From positions 1 to 54,952 of the forward strand of contig JAUWJD010000021.1 of assembly GCA_030607875.1 (NCBI GenBank): a DNA stretch of 54,952 bases, given 5' to 3'. Below, in pieces: positions 7,259-17,134 of the stretch; position 1 is the stretch's first letter; the number at the start of each line of letters is the position of its first letter. The notes beneath the pieces were generated by a model. That model was not told the origin of the DNA and searched no databases. It saw only the letters and a list, made by a program, of their open reading frames with translations. The stretch is from Chloroflexota bacterium. Its GTDB lineage: Bacteria; Chloroflexota; Anaerolineae; UBA2200. A program made the position numbers and the translations under genes.

Positions 7259-9823
7259 ATGTTTATGTCTTATCGATGGCTTGCCTTCCCGTTTGTCATT
7301 CTGGCCCTCGCCCTGACCTTTGTCTTGTGGCCAGGCCCAGCTTGGAGCGCCACGCTGTCATCCAGCACCGAACTTATTGCTGCTCCCCACGCTGGGCCGC
7401 GTGCCCACGCGTACACGTTGGGGGAGGATGCAGGCGCGGACAGCACTGGGCTGGCTCAAACTGTCTATGTGGACCTTAATCCGCCTTCTCCCACGGTCTC
7501 AAGTGCTCAGATCTTTACCATAGATATTCGCATCGTTGCGGGTGAGCAACCTGTGGATGGCGCGGAAGTGCACATCAATTTCAATCCGACCTACCTGCGC
7601 GTTGTGGATGCCAGCGGCGACCCCGCCATCTCGGTTCAGAGCGGTGGCACACTGGACGTACCCATTGTGAACAACGTGGACAACGCTCAAGGTCACATCG
7701 ACTTTGCCGCAGGCACATTCGGGACAGCGCCGACTGGCACCTTCGTGCTGGCGACGATCCGCTTCAAGGCCTTGTTAGACACAGGCGGGGCTGGAACACC
7801 GCTCACCTTTGTCTCTCGCGGGGGGAGCCCAACGGATGTGACCAACCAGGGTGCATCGGTGTTGGCCGGCACAACGGATGGTAACGTCACCATTGCCGGG
7901 TCACCTGGCACCCTGCAGAACCCATTGCCTATCGCCTGTGGGCAGGTAGCGACAGGTGATACTGGTGCATACCGGGCGAGCAACAGCGACTATGGAATGT
8001 GCGGCGGAGGATTCGTTGGGCCCGAGGTTATCTACGAACTGCAACTCAGCCAGACAATGTATGTGAGCATGACACTCGAGACCGCAGGGTCTTTGGCGCT
8101 CCTTGTTCTGGCCAGCCCCGATCCCAACGACTGTTTCTACATCGGTGGCTCTATGCCGCGCACCAACATGCCCCCTGGCACGTACTACATCGTGATTGAC
8201 GGCTTTGAGGCTGGAAGCTACAGCCTGCAAATCGACTGTCTGGTACCTGGCCAGGAGACACCCACGCCTACCGCAACGCACACACCCACCGCAACCCGCA
8301 CGCCTACCGCATCGCCCACAGCGACAGCAACGCCATCGCCAACTGCATCTCCCACAGCCAGACAGACAAGCACGCCAACAGCGACAGCATCTCCCACAGC
8401 CACACGGACAAGCACGCCAACAGCGACAGCATCTCCCACCGCATCGCCGACACCTACCACGTCGCCTTCGCCAACGGAGACCCTGATGCTCACACCGACC
8501 GAGACGTCCACGCCCACCGCTAGTCCGACGTCAATGTCCACGCCGACACCTACCGATACTGCGACACCTACGCCAACCAGCACTGTCACACAGACACCGC
8601 CGATCACTCCGACAAGCACAGCATGGCCCGGAACCCTTTACAATCCGTTGCCCATCGCCTGCGACCAGACAATCGCAGGCACGACGCTCGGCTACGGGGC
8701 AGACTTTGACGAGTATGGGGGCTGCGGCGCCGGATTCGTTGGGCCTGAGGTATTTTACCGGCTCGAAGTGGACTGGACAGCAGACGTCTACATCAATCTG
8801 GACAGTGCATTGTCTCTGACAGTGTTTGTGCTGGGCAGCCTCGACCCCAATGACTGCCTGCACTCGGGGCAGTCTATTCTGATGCCATTGTCCGCCCCTG
8901 GGACCTACTATCTGGTGGTTGATGGCATCGACTTTGGAAGGTACACCCTGGAAATCCGTTGCGAGTTACCAGCTACGGAGACACCTACACCTACACTTAC
9001 ACCTACACCTACCACAACACCAACCGACACGCCAACGCCCACCCATACCGCGACCGCCACGCACACACCAACCCATACGGTCACGCCCACTGAGACAAGC
9101 ACGCCGACGCCGACCCACACAGCTACAGCCACAAGCACCCCCACGATTACCCCTACGCCAACCAATACACCGATCATCTTCGCTGCCTATGTGCCCATAG
9201 TGCTCAAGAACTCGCGGATGATTCCAACAACTCCAGTACCGGATACACCGACGCCGACGCGCCTGCCCAGCCCTACAGCAACGCTGGGTCTAACCCCGAC
9301 CAGGACGCCCACACCAACAACTGCGGTCACCGCTGGACCATCGCCGACCCCCACCCGCACGCCTGCCGGAACTTTCCAGAATCCCCTTCCCGCGGTATGC
9401 GAAGGCCGCTACCCTGGCGACACCTCTGGCTACCCGGCGGAGATGGACAACTACGGGTCATGCGGAAACGGGTTCTTGGGGCCCGAGATCGTCTACTGGC
9501 TGCCGATCGACTATTGGATGGATTACCTGTCAATAGAGTTCGGTGCGGCAGCGGACTTGAGGCTGTTTTTGTTGGCTGGAGCAAACCCTGGGGGGTGTGT
9601 GGCCGCTGCACGGCACGGAGGCTTCCTGCAGGTACCCAATATCTCCCCTGGCACGTACTTCATCGTAGTGGACGGCCGCACGGCGGACACGGCGGGCACT
9701 TACCTCTTCGCAGTCCACTGCTACCCACCGCCGGCAAGCACATCCTACCTGGATACGCCGTACCAGCACTTTTATGCTGCCCCCAACCACGCCAAATTCG
9801 GCGGTGTGCCCATACTGCCTTGA
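7259..9823 (+). CDS. Secreted cohesin-like / three-PPC-domain protein with Thr-Pro linkers
   Basis: 854 residues. An N-terminal hydrophobic signal is at about 5-30. A cohesin-like beta-sandwich lies at about 68-220 ([19 protein letters not shown], then [19 protein letters not shown]). Three copies of a PPC-like domain (each opening PLPxxC and containing YGxCGxGFxGPE and [10 protein letters not shown]) sit near 222-330, 460-575 and 710-835. They are joined by Thr-Pro-rich linkers. [11 protein letters not shown] occurs in the second linker region. No dockerin is visible here. The module mix suggests an extracellular scaffold or carbohydrate-binding surface protein. A weak ribosome-binding site (GAAAGGA) precedes ATGs at 7259 and 7265, either of which could be used. 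Confidence 0.8.
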   Translation: MFMSYRWLAFPFVILALALTFVLWPGPAWSATLSSSTELIAAPHAGPRAHAYTLGEDAGADSTGLAQTVYVDLNPPSPTVSSAQIFTIDIRIVAGEQPVDGAEVHINFNPTYLRVVDASGDPAISVQSGGTLDVPIVNNVDNAQGHIDFAAGTFGTAPTGTFVLATIRFKALLDTGGAGTPLTFVSRGGSPTDVTNQGASVLAGTTDGNVTIAGSPGTLQNPLPIACGQVATGDTGAYRASNSDYGMCGGGFVGPEVIYELQLSQTMYVSMTLETAGSLALLVLASPDPNDCFYIGGSMPRTNMPPGTYYIVIDGFEAGSYSLQIDCLVPGQETPTPTATHTPTATRTPTASPTATATPSPTASPTARQTSTPTATASPTATRTSTPTATASPTASPTPTTSPSPTETLMLTPTETSTPTASPTSMSTPTPTDTATPTPTSTVTQTPPITPTSTAWPGTLYNPLPIACDQTIAGTTLGYGADFDEYGGCGAGFVGPEVFYRLEVDWTADVYINLDSALSLTVFVLGSLDPNDCLHSGQSILMPLSAPGTYYLVVDGIDFGRYTLEIRCELPATETPTPTLTPTPTTTPTDTPTPTHTATATHTPTHTVTPTETSTPTPTHTATATSTPTITPTPTNTPIIFAAYVPIVLKNSRMIPTTPVPDTPTPTRLPSPTATLGLTPTRTPTPTTAVTAGPSPTPTRTPAGTFQNPLPAVCEGRYPGDTSGYPAEMDNYGSCGNGFLGPEIVYWLPIDYWMDYLSIEFGAAADLRLFLLAGANPGGCVAAARHGGFLQVPNISPGTYFIVVDGRTADTAGTYLFAVHCYPPPASTSYLDTPYQHFYAAPNHAKFGGVPILP

Positions 9824-9902
9824 CAGAGGGAATCCCCAAAGATGAGAAGCATCGTAGGGTCAGGCGGGAGAACGCTGCTCTGTGCCATGTAGACATGCCA
9901 AG

Positions 9903-9931
9903 TTGCCCCTGCGCAACCCCTGTAGTAGAAT
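9903..9931 (+). promoter_or_regulatory. Promoter of the lipid kinase gene
   Basis: TTGCCC (9903-9908), a 17-bp spacer and TAGAAT (9926-9931), ending 30 bases before the start codon at 9962. Confidence 0.5.
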
Positions 9932-9961
9932 GTGACGCGCACACAGGGCAAGGAGAAGAAG

Positions 9962-10879
9962 ATGAGCAGATCTGAGGCCAAGGTTATCGTCAATCCCGTC
10001 GCATCAGGAGGCAAAGTAGGCAAGAGGTGGCCCGAGCTTTGCGCCTTGCTGGAACAAGGCGGACTGCGATTTGCCGCCGAGTTGACAGAGTACCCTGACC
10101 ACGCCACGGAGATTGCCCGCACCGCTCTCGACGAGGGGTTCCGACATATCGTCTGCATCGGCGGGGATGGTACGGTGAACGAGATTGTGAATGGACTATT
10201 CGTCGATGGTCGTGTGCATCCTGAGGTTGTGCTCAGCATCATCCCCGGTGGCACAGCAGCGGACTTTGTCCGCATCCTGGGCATTTCCCGCGATCCACTC
10301 CAGGCCTGGCGCACCGTACTCGGAGACAAGACCCGGGCAGTGGACGCCGGAGTGATAAACTGCATGCGCGACGGCAAGCCAATCGAGCGCTACTTTGTCA
10401 ACGTTGCAGGCCTGGGGTTCGACGGCGAAACATCTGCACGTGTCAACCGCATGAGCAAGCGCATCGGCGGCACCATTCCCTACTTGATCAGCCTGGTGCT
10501 CACCTTGCTGTCCTACGAGAACAAGGATGTTGAGCTCACCTTCGACGGCCAGCAACTGCGCGGCCGGTTCAACTCGGTGATCATCTGCAATGGGCAGTAC
10601 TTTGGCGGCGGCATGTGGGTAGGACCCCAAGCGGCAGCCGATGACGGCATCTTTGACCTAGTGATTCTGAAGGATCTGAACAAGCTAGAGTTCCTAGCCA
10701 ACGTGCCCCGCGTCTACAAGGGCACGCACCTCGCGCATCCCAAGGTCGAGTTGTTCCAGGCCAAAGAGGTACATGTTGAGGCCAAACAGCGCATGTTCAT
10801 CCAGGCAGAAGGCGAGCTCATCGGTGAAGCGCCAGCCACGTTTCGGATTTTACCTGGTGCCCTGAATTTGAGAGTTTAG
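9962..10879 (+). CDS. Diacylglycerol/lipid kinase, YegS/BmrU family
   Basis: 305 residues from the ATG at 9962, chosen for the AAGGAGAAG site. The nucleotide-binding signature is complete: VIVNPVASGGKVGKRWP near the N-terminus, CIGGDGTVNEIVNGLF at about 57-72, then IPGGTAADF in the place of the usual GTxNDF. The product should phosphorylate a lipid such as diacylglycerol at the inner membrane face; the natural substrate of YegS-type enzymes is often uncertain. The stop (10877-10879) abuts the GTG of the next gene, so the two are surely co-transcribed. Confidence 0.9.
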   Translation: MSRSEAKVIVNPVASGGKVGKRWPELCALLEQGGLRFAAELTEYPDHATEIARTALDEGFRHIVCIGGDGTVNEIVNGLFVDGRVHPEVVLSIIPGGTAADFVRILGISRDPLQAWRTVLGDKTRAVDAGVINCMRDGKPIERYFVNVAGLGFDGETSARVNRMSKRIGGTIPYLISLVLTLLSYENKDVELTFDGQQLRGRFNSVIICNGQYFGGGMWVGPQAAADDGIFDLVILKDLNKLEFLANVPRVYKGTHLAHPKVELFQAKEVHVEAKQRMFIQAEGELIGEAPATFRILPGALNLRV

Positions 10880-12658
10880 GTGACCGCCGCCCAGCTACCG
10901 GGAGAGTTCGTGCGCAAAGTACTGCTCATCGTCCTCGTCATACTGGCCTTTTGCTCCATTGCCATCGTGGCCTACACATGGGTCAATGACTTGGTCGATT
11001 CAATCTATGAGTACCGTACGCCCCTGAAGGGCACGCCACCGCTCGTGTGGGACGTCAACAGACCGCTGACCTCGCAGGTCGTTCTGGTCTTGATCGACGG
11101 GCTGCGCTATGACACTTCGCTGCTGATGCCCTACTTAAACCTCCTGCGGACACAGGGGGCATGCGCGGTGTTGACCTCGCGTCCTCCTTCCAATGCGCAA
11201 AGCGCATGGACAACAATCGTCAGCGGCACCAGCCCCGAGATTAACGCCGCACCGTTGTTTGACCGCGATCTCGAATGGATCTTGCCCATAGCAACAGACC
11301 ACCTCTTTGCAGCGATAAACCGCGCTGGCCTCACCAGTGGCATCGCTGGTTCCCAACGGTGGGAGAAACTAGTACCCACCGATTTCCTGTATACGAGATA
11401 CTTTGTGGATGCAGAAGACGCTGACGAGCAAGTGCTCGAAAATGCCCTGGTCTTCCTGGACGAATTTCGACCCAATTTCCTGCTCGTTCACCTGCAGCAG
11501 ATGGAAGCAGCCGGGCGAGAGCATGGCGGGGCCAGCCCGGAGTACTATCAAGCAGCGCTGCAATGCGACGTCCACATCCGTTCACTAGCTGCACACCTGA
11601 ACCTGCAACGCAGCGTACTTCTTGTTGCCTCCAGCTATGGCCACCTCGACGCCGGAGGACACGGGGGTGACGAAGCGATCGTCCTCCATACTCCATTCGT
11701 GATGGTCGGCCAAAATGTATCGCCCGGCGATTATCACACGTTGGGACAGATAGACCTTGCGCCTACCATCGCTGCGCTGCTGGGCATACCCATGCCCAGC
11801 GCAGTGCAGGGCAGGATGCAGGTAGATATGTTGAAGATGAATTCCGTGGACAAGGCCGAAAAGTGGGTATCCCTGGCCAGCCAAAGGGCACGCCTGGGCA
11901 GCATTTATCTGCACAGCATCGGCCAGGGGCCACTCCCCGAATCCGCAGAGGGCGACATGTTGGTGGCGCTCAGTTCGCTGCAGATCAAGAACTATGAGAG
12001 CGCTACCAAACTGGCTTCCTTATCCGTACACCAAACAGACCGGGACATGGTGAAGGCACGCCGCGCGCGTATCTGGAAGGAGCGAATGCAACGCGCAGTG
12101 CCAGTGGCCCTTGTCCTCCTCATTCCTTTGTGGATCATATGGCGCAGCCGGGGCAAACGAACCGCATGGAGTGCACTGGCAGCACTGCTTGCAGCGGCGC
12201 TCTATCATGCCCTTTTCCTGTGGCAGGGCAATACGTACTCTTTCAGTCATATGCCCGTGGACGGTCTCGCCGCAACCCTTGATCCCAGCCTGAGACGCGC
12301 CGCCATAGCCATGGCTGTGGGAGCGGTGTTCATCATCTGGAGAACGTGGTACGAGCGGGAGCGTTCCATCTTCGCCGTCATCATGCGTGCCTATGGCTAT
12401 ACAGCTCTGCAGTTGTATTTCGTCGGCCTGGTGATAGGAGCCATCACCTGGTGGAATGGGCTGCACTTCCGCTGGTATCTGCCCAACTTTACCATCGCTT
12501 ACGTGCATTTTGCCGTGTTGATGCAGGCCATGCTGAGCGCTGTTTTGGCTACCCTGCTTCCTGTTGGCGTCGTACTCTTGCAGCGCGGGCTGTTGGTGAT
12601 CACCGATCGTTTCGCGTCTGCATCAGGCAAAGGACAAAAAGTTGCCCGCAGCAGGTAG
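10880..12658 (+). CDS. Membrane-bound alkaline-phosphatase-superfamily protein (phosphodiesterase / phospho-transferase like)
   Basis: 592 residues, GTG start directly after the kinase stop. One membrane segment spans about 12-34. An alkaline phosphatase superfamily domain covers about 60-330: VVLVLIDGLRYDTSLLMPYL with the first metal-ligand Asp, then RPPSNAQSAWTTIVSGTSPE with the nucleophile region, and YGHLDAGGHGGDEA with later metal ligands. About five membrane helices follow (405-575). The layout recalls GPI ethanolamine-phosphate transferases and lipid-modifying enzymes. Coupling to a lipid kinase suggests a joint role in lipid or glycolipid head-group modification. The exact reaction is unknown. 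Confidence 0.8.
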   Translation: MTAAQLPGEFVRKVLLIVLVILAFCSIAIVAYTWVNDLVDSIYEYRTPLKGTPPLVWDVNRPLTSQVVLVLIDGLRYDTSLLMPYLNLLRTQGACAVLTSRPPSNAQSAWTTIVSGTSPEINAAPLFDRDLEWILPIATDHLFAAINRAGLTSGIAGSQRWEKLVPTDFLYTRYFVDAEDADEQVLENALVFLDEFRPNFLLVHLQQMEAAGREHGGASPEYYQAALQCDVHIRSLAAHLNLQRSVLLVASSYGHLDAGGHGGDEAIVLHTPFVMVGQNVSPGDYHTLGQIDLAPTIAALLGIPMPSAVQGRMQVDMLKMNSVDKAEKWVSLASQRARLGSIYLHSIGQGPLPESAEGDMLVALSSLQIKNYESATKLASLSVHQTDRDMVKARRARIWKERMQRAVPVALVLLIPLWIIWRSRGKRTAWSALAALLAAALYHALFLWQGNTYSFSHMPVDGLAATLDPSLRRAAIAMAVGAVFIIWRTWYERERSIFAVIMRAYGYTALQLYFVGLVIGAITWWNGLHFRWYLPNFTIAYVHFAVLMQAMLSAVLATLLPVGVVLLQRGLLVITDRFASASGKGQKVARSR

Positions 12659-12690
12659 CATATTTCAGACACCACCTACGGGAGGAACTC

Positions 12691-13521
12691 ATGCGCATTG
12701 TGATTACCGGTAGCGCCGGACAGTTGGGGCAAGCTTTGCAGGCAAGACTCAAGGGTGAAGACTTGCTCCTGCTCGACCTGCCAGAGCACGACATCACCAA
12801 CTACGAACCAATGCAGCAGGTTATCCTCCCTTTTCGGCCGCATGTGGTGGTGCACGCTGCCGCGTTCACCAACGTTGACGGGTGCGAATTGCAGCCACAG
12901 GTAGCCTACCGCGTGAATGCACTGGGCACACAGAACGTGGCTCTGGCCTGTCAGCGTTGTGATGCAGCGATGGTCTGTATCAGCACCGACTATGTCTTTG
13001 ACGGCACCAAATCAGAACCCTACTGGGAGTGGGACAGGCCCAATCCCCAAAGCGTCTACGCGCGGTCCAAACTGGCAGGCGAGTACTACACCCAAGCCCT
13101 CCTGCAGAAGTTCTACATCGTGCGCACAGCCTGGCTCTACAGCCGCAGCGGCAAGAATTATGTCAAGACCGTACTGCGCCTGGCCGACGAGCGCAATGAA
13201 TTGCACTTTGTCACGGATGAGGTTGGGTCACCAACGTATGCCCCAGACCTGGCCACGGCCGTGACCGAGCTGATCCACCACCCACTCTACGGCATCTACC
13301 ACTTTACCAATGCAGGGGTGTGCTCGCGCTACGAATGGGCCAAAGCGATCCTGGAACTGGCCGGCCGCCCGGACTATCCCATCTTCCCTACGCAGGGTTA
13401 CAAGAGAGCGGCTCAAGTGCCCGCCCGTAGCGAACTGCACAACTTTTGCGGGGCGACTCAGCTCGGCATCACCCTGCGCCCCTGGCGCCAAGCGCTCGAA
13501 GACTACTTCGATGAGACCTGA
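12691..13521 (+). CDS. rfbD: dTDP-4-dehydrorhamnose reductase
   Basis: 276 residues with a GGAGG site six bases upstream. It is an extended SDR: NAD(P)-binding GSAGQLG at about 7-13, HAAAFTNVDGCE, STDYVFDG, and the catalytic YARSKLAGE (YxxxK). The C-terminal substrate domain has YGIYHFTNAG. It makes dTDP-L-rhamnose by the last reduction step. The next gene, overlapping by 11 bp, is a GT2 glycosyltransferase, which fits rhamnose transfer to an envelope glycan. rfbA, rfbB and rfbC are not in this window. Confidence 0.92.
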   Translation: MRIVITGSAGQLGQALQARLKGEDLLLLDLPEHDITNYEPMQQVILPFRPHVVVHAAAFTNVDGCELQPQVAYRVNALGTQNVALACQRCDAAMVCISTDYVFDGTKSEPYWEWDRPNPQSVYARSKLAGEYYTQALLQKFYIVRTAWLYSRSGKNYVKTVLRLADERNELHFVTDEVGSPTYAPDLATAVTELIHHPLYGIYHFTNAGVCSRYEWAKAILELAGRPDYPIFPTQGYKRAAQVPARSELHNFCGATQLGITLRPWRQALEDYFDET

Positions 13522-14464
13522 GATCTTCTCAGTCATCATACCAGCTTGGAACGGGGCCAAGCTGCTGCCTGCTTGTCTGGACTCGCTGCGTGCCCAGACG
13601 TACCGGCATTTTGAAGTGCTCGTGGTGGACAACGCTTCCACAGACGAATCGCCAGACCTGATCCGGCAGCACTACCCGGAAGTGTTACTCATTGCTCTGC
13701 CGGAGAACCGTGGCTTCACCGGCGCAGTGAACGCCGGCATCGCGCGAGCCAAAGGCACCCTCATAGCTCCCTTAAACCAGGATGTGGAAGTCGATTCGCA
13801 CTGGCTGGAGGAAACGGCACGTGTCGCCAGTACCCATCCCGAGGCAGGTGCTATCGCCTGCAAGATCATGTTACACGCCCAGCGCGATCACTTTCATTCT
13901 GCCGGAGACAACTATCGCCTCGACGGTATACCGGTCAACCGCGGAGTCTGGGAGAAAGATGAGGGACAGTACGACGCAGAAACCAAAGTGTTCTCGGCCT
14001 GTGGCGGCGCCGCAGCATACCGCCGGCACGTCCTGGACCAGATCGGATGGTTCGACGAGAGCTTCTTCATGTACCTCGAGGACGTAGACCTTGCCTGGCG
14101 ACAGCAACTGGCAGGGTGGCGCACGATCTATGCTCCACGAGCCGTAGCTTTTCACCATCTGAGCGCCAGTGGTGGGGGAGCGACAGCAAGCTACTACACA
14201 GGTCGCAACACGATCTATGTGATCGTCAAGAACATGCCTAGCCCACTGCTGCGCAAGTACGGACTGGCCATGCTCGGCGCTCAAATGCGCATCTTCAGCG
14301 ACGCGCTTCGCGCCTGGCACGGCGAGGCAGCACGCGCACGTCTGCGCGGCCAATTAGCAGGGCTGCTGACCTGGCCGCGCATGCTGGGTAAACGGCGCGC
14401 TATTCAGCGCTCGCGCCGTGTATCCATCGCACACCTCAAAAGCCTGCTTCAACCGATTGACTAG
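13511..14464 (+). CDS. Glycosyltransferase family 2 (rhamnosyltransferase-like)
   Basis: 317 residues from the ATG at 13511 inside the end of rfbD; the longer frame upstream is a shadow of rfbD. The GT-A fold is clear: FSVIIPAWNGAKLLPACLDS, VLVVDNASTDES, then LNQDVEVD in the DxD-like position and GWFDESFFMYLEDVDLAWR, which is typical of WbbL/RfbF-type rhamnosyltransferases. The C-terminal region is basic and probably membrane-associated. Translational coupling with rfbD supports dTDP-rhamnose as donor, but other deoxysugars are possible. Confidence 0.88.
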   Translation: MRPEIFSVIIPAWNGAKLLPACLDSLRAQTYRHFEVLVVDNASTDESPDLIRQHYPEVLLIALPENRGFTGAVNAGIARAKGTLIAPLNQDVEVDSHWLEETARVASTHPEAGAIACKIMLHAQRDHFHSAGDNYRLDGIPVNRGVWEKDEGQYDAETKVFSACGGAAAYRRHVLDQIGWFDESFFMYLEDVDLAWRQQLAGWRTIYAPRAVAFHHLSASGGGATASYYTGRNTIYVIVKNMPSPLLRKYGLAMLGAQMRIFSDALRAWHGEAARARLRGQLAGLLTWPRMLGKRRAIQRSRRVSIAHLKSLLQPID

Positions 14465-14485
14465 AAAGCACGGCGCTGGTATCAT
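14457..14485 (+). promoter_or_regulatory. Promoter overlapping the end of the GT2 gene
   Basis: TTGACT (14457-14462), a 17-bp spacer and TATCAT (14480-14485). It overlaps the stop codon of the GT2 gene and could drive the membrane protein gene at 14552. Confidence 0.5.
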
Positions 14486-14551
14486 ACGTGTGGGTAAGTG
14501 AGACGCCATCCTAGCATACGATAGCCGCTCGCTGGGGAGAGAAATCTTTGA

Positions 14552-16072
14552 ATGGTTACCTCTAAGAGAACATCATTTTGTCTCCTGGCAGCAATCATTA
14601 TCACGTACCTGGTCATAGGCACATTGTACGCCCTGCAGACGCCCAAATGGCAGGTTCCCGATGAGCCCGCGCACTTTAACTACATCGAATACGTAGCGCT
14701 GCAAAACCAGTTACCTATACTGCAAGTCGGCGACTATCCCCATCACTACTTGGAGGAGATAAAAGCCGCGCGTTTCCCTCTGCACATGTCCATCGCCTCT
14801 ATCCGCTACGAGTCGTGGCAGCCCCCGCTGTACTATTCATTGGCTGCTGTTTTGTACCGCTTGACATCCAGCCTGTCGTTCGATTTGCAGTTCCTGGCCT
14901 TGCGCCTCTTCTCCGTGGTGCTGGGGGCTGTGGTGCTGTGGGCCATTTACCGTCTCGTGCGAGAGGTCTTTCCCAATAATGAATTCCTGGCTCTCGCTGC
15001 CACCGCCTTCGCTGCGACGGTGCCCATGCACCTGGCCATGAGCGCAGGAATCAACAATGACATCCTGGCCGAGTTGCTCTTGCTGCTGATTGTCTGGCAG
15101 TGCGTACGGATAGTGCAAAATGGGCTTGATCTCCAATGCGGGGCGATAACGGGCATATTGCTCGGCCTGGCCATGCTGACCAAGACCACCATCTACGCAG
15201 GCGCTGCGGTGATCGCTACGGCAATATCGCTGCAGCACGAGCTACACTACGAGAGCCCTGCCCAAATGGTGGCAAGAAAGCTATGCCGTCTGCTAGGCGT
15301 GTTCGCCCTGGCCATGCTCTTTGCTACACCGTGGTTCATACGTAATGCCCAGGTCTACGGCAACCTGGACATCCTCGTCTGGCAAAGACATAACATAGTG
15401 GTGTCTGGCCAGTTGCGTACGGCGGACCTGCTGGGCGAGATTGGCCTGCTGGGCCTGCTGCAAGAATTCGCTCTGACCACATTCCGCAGCTTCTGGGCCC
15501 AGTTCGGCTGGATGGGCGTGCTCGTTGACCAACGGATCTACACATCCCTGGCCCTCCTGTCAGGGTTACTGGGGCTGGGCTTTGTGCTATTCATACTTCG
15601 GGTTGGGCGAGGCGAAGTCTCGCCATCTTCCGGGCAGAATGAGATCCAGCCAACAGCGGAGCAATGTCGCGTCTTGGTACTCCTGGGAGCATCGGCCCTG
15701 CTCACCCTGTTTCTCTATCTGGGTTACAACGTCAAGTTTGTGCAGCACCAGGGGCGCTATCTTTTCTCGGCGCTGGGCTCCATCGCCCTGGGAGCAGCGC
15801 TTGGTCTGCGAGAGTTACTGCAACCAAAAACAGCACGGCCACTGGCCGTGACACTATTGCTGGTCAGTCTGATTCTTCTTGGATATGGCGGGGTACGTGG
15901 TAACGTGCCGGTCTGGAGCATGCTGATCCTGCTTGCTGGGGCCACACTGCTAATCAGCGCGGGTTGGCTGCCCACTCGCTGGCAATGGCTCCCTCCGACC
16001 TTGCTGTACGTCGCTCTACTGGCCTTGGATCTGATCTGTCTCTTTGTCTATGTCGTACCGGCCTTGAGATAA
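14552..16072 (+). CDS. Polytopic membrane protein of the DUF2142 / GT-C glycosyltransferase type
   Basis: 506 residues with about ten to twelve hydrophobic helices, beginning with FCLLAAIIITYLVIGTLYAL. The first extracytoplasmic loop has PDEPAHFNYIEYVAL, the typical acidic motif of DUF2142 and of related GT-C enzymes where an Asp/Glu is catalytic. A second mark is ESWQPPLYYSLAAVLY. The likely role is transfer of a sugar from a lipid-linked donor to an envelope polymer or lipid. It follows rfbD and GT2, so it is part of the same envelope-glycan cluster. No specific substrate can be read. Confidence 0.8.
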   Translation: MVTSKRTSFCLLAAIIITYLVIGTLYALQTPKWQVPDEPAHFNYIEYVALQNQLPILQVGDYPHHYLEEIKAARFPLHMSIASIRYESWQPPLYYSLAAVLYRLTSSLSFDLQFLALRLFSVVLGAVVLWAIYRLVREVFPNNEFLALAATAFAATVPMHLAMSAGINNDILAELLLLLIVWQCVRIVQNGLDLQCGAITGILLGLAMLTKTTIYAGAAVIATAISLQHELHYESPAQMVARKLCRLLGVFALAMLFATPWFIRNAQVYGNLDILVWQRHNIVVSGQLRTADLLGEIGLLGLLQEFALTTFRSFWAQFGWMGVLVDQRIYTSLALLSGLLGLGFVLFILRVGRGEVSPSSGQNEIQPTAEQCRVLVLLGASALLTLFLYLGYNVKFVQHQGRYLFSALGSIALGAALGLRELLQPKTARPLAVTLLLVSLILLGYGGVRGNVPVWSMLILLAGATLLISAGWLPTRWQWLPPTLLYVALLALDLICLFVYVVPALR

Positions 16073-16182
16073 TGACTACTGGCCAATGACGCGAGCAAGT
16101 TCGGCGTCCGGTGGCAGGCGCACACGCCGCGCGGCTGCATTCCGACGCGCCACTGCCAACTCAGTCGGAAAGGAAGGCAAAG

Positions 16183-17130
16183 GTGAAACGCGAACTGTCT
16201 ATCTTCAGTGGAAGTGCACATCCTGAACTTGCGGAAGAGATCTGTGCTTTGCGTGGCGTGCCCCTGAGTCCCTCGGTCACCCGGCACTTTCACAACGACA
16301 ACTTGTATGTGCAGCTTCAGGAGACAGTGCGCGAGCGTGACGTGTTCATTGTCCAACCATTCTCCACGCCTGCAGTTAGCGATCGCGTACTGGAACTCTT
16401 GCTCATGCTCGATGCTGCCCGGTCAGCCTCGGCCAAGCGTGTCACCGCCGTCGTTCCCTATTTTTCGTACAGCCGGTCGGACAAGAAGGATGAGCCGCGC
16501 ATCTCCATCGCTGGCCGGCTCATAGCCGACTTGCTGGTTACAGCGGGAGCACAGCGCATCCTGACGATGACGTTGCACGCACCCCAGGTGCATGGCTTCT
16601 TCAGCGTGCCCACCGACCATCTCAGCTCCATGCCAGTCATCGTCAGTTACTTCCGGGACAAGGATCTGACAGACACAACGGTTGTTACCCCAGACATGGG
16701 GCATGTCAAGCGAGCCACGGAATTGGGGCGGGAATTAGGCCTGCCTGTGGCCGCCGTGAGCAAGAAGCGCATCAGCGACGACGAAGTGATCGTGGACGGC
16801 GTGATCGGGGAAATCCAGGGCCAGCACGTCATCCTGGTCGATGATGAAATTGCTGCTGGCACATCGATGATTAAAGCCATCGAGAAGTTGCGCGATTATG
16901 GCGTCACACGCGCAACGCTCGTCTGCACGCACGGCATCTTCTGCGGGCCAGCGGTCAAGAATCTAGGAGTAGTGCCCGAAATCAAGACCATCATCACTAC
17001 GAATACCGTCCCCATACCACCGGAGAAGCAGATCAAGGGCATGGAAATCCTCTCCGTGGCCCCGCTGTTTGCCGAAGCGATCCGCCGCATCCACGAAGGG
17101 GAAACCATGAAACCGCTCTTCGACTACTGA
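16183..17130 (+). CDS. prs: Ribose-phosphate pyrophosphokinase (PRPP synthetase)
   Basis: 315 residues from the GTG at 16183, chosen for AAGGAAGGCAAAG upstream and because it gives the family's usual length; upstream codons in the frame give no family match. It makes PRPP from ribose 5-phosphate and ATP for nucleotide, His and Trp synthesis. Motifs: LSIFSGSAHPELAEEI, the FHNDNLYVQ loop, TLHAPQVHGFF with the metal-binding His, and the PRPP-binding VILVDDEIAAGTS. SRSDKKDEPRIS replaces the more usual ARQDRK flexible loop. It precedes the radical SAM gene by 4 bp. Confidence 0.95.
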   Translation: MKRELSIFSGSAHPELAEEICALRGVPLSPSVTRHFHNDNLYVQLQETVRERDVFIVQPFSTPAVSDRVLELLLMLDAARSASAKRVTAVVPYFSYSRSDKKDEPRISIAGRLIADLLVTAGAQRILTMTLHAPQVHGFFSVPTDHLSSMPVIVSYFRDKDLTDTTVVTPDMGHVKRATELGRELGLPVAAVSKKRISDDEVIVDGVIGEIQGQHVILVDDEIAAGTSMIKAIEKLRDYGVTRATLVCTHGIFCGPAVKNLGVVPEIKTIITTNTVPIPPEKQIKGMEILSVAPLFAEAIRRIHEGETMKPLFDY

Positions 17131-17134
17131 AGCC

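Noticed and set aside
8218-8619. Reverse-strand open frame of Val-Gly repeats opposite the Thr-Pro linker
   Set aside because: It is the antisense of an ACN-rich linker; no ribosome-binding site and composition is explained by the real gene.
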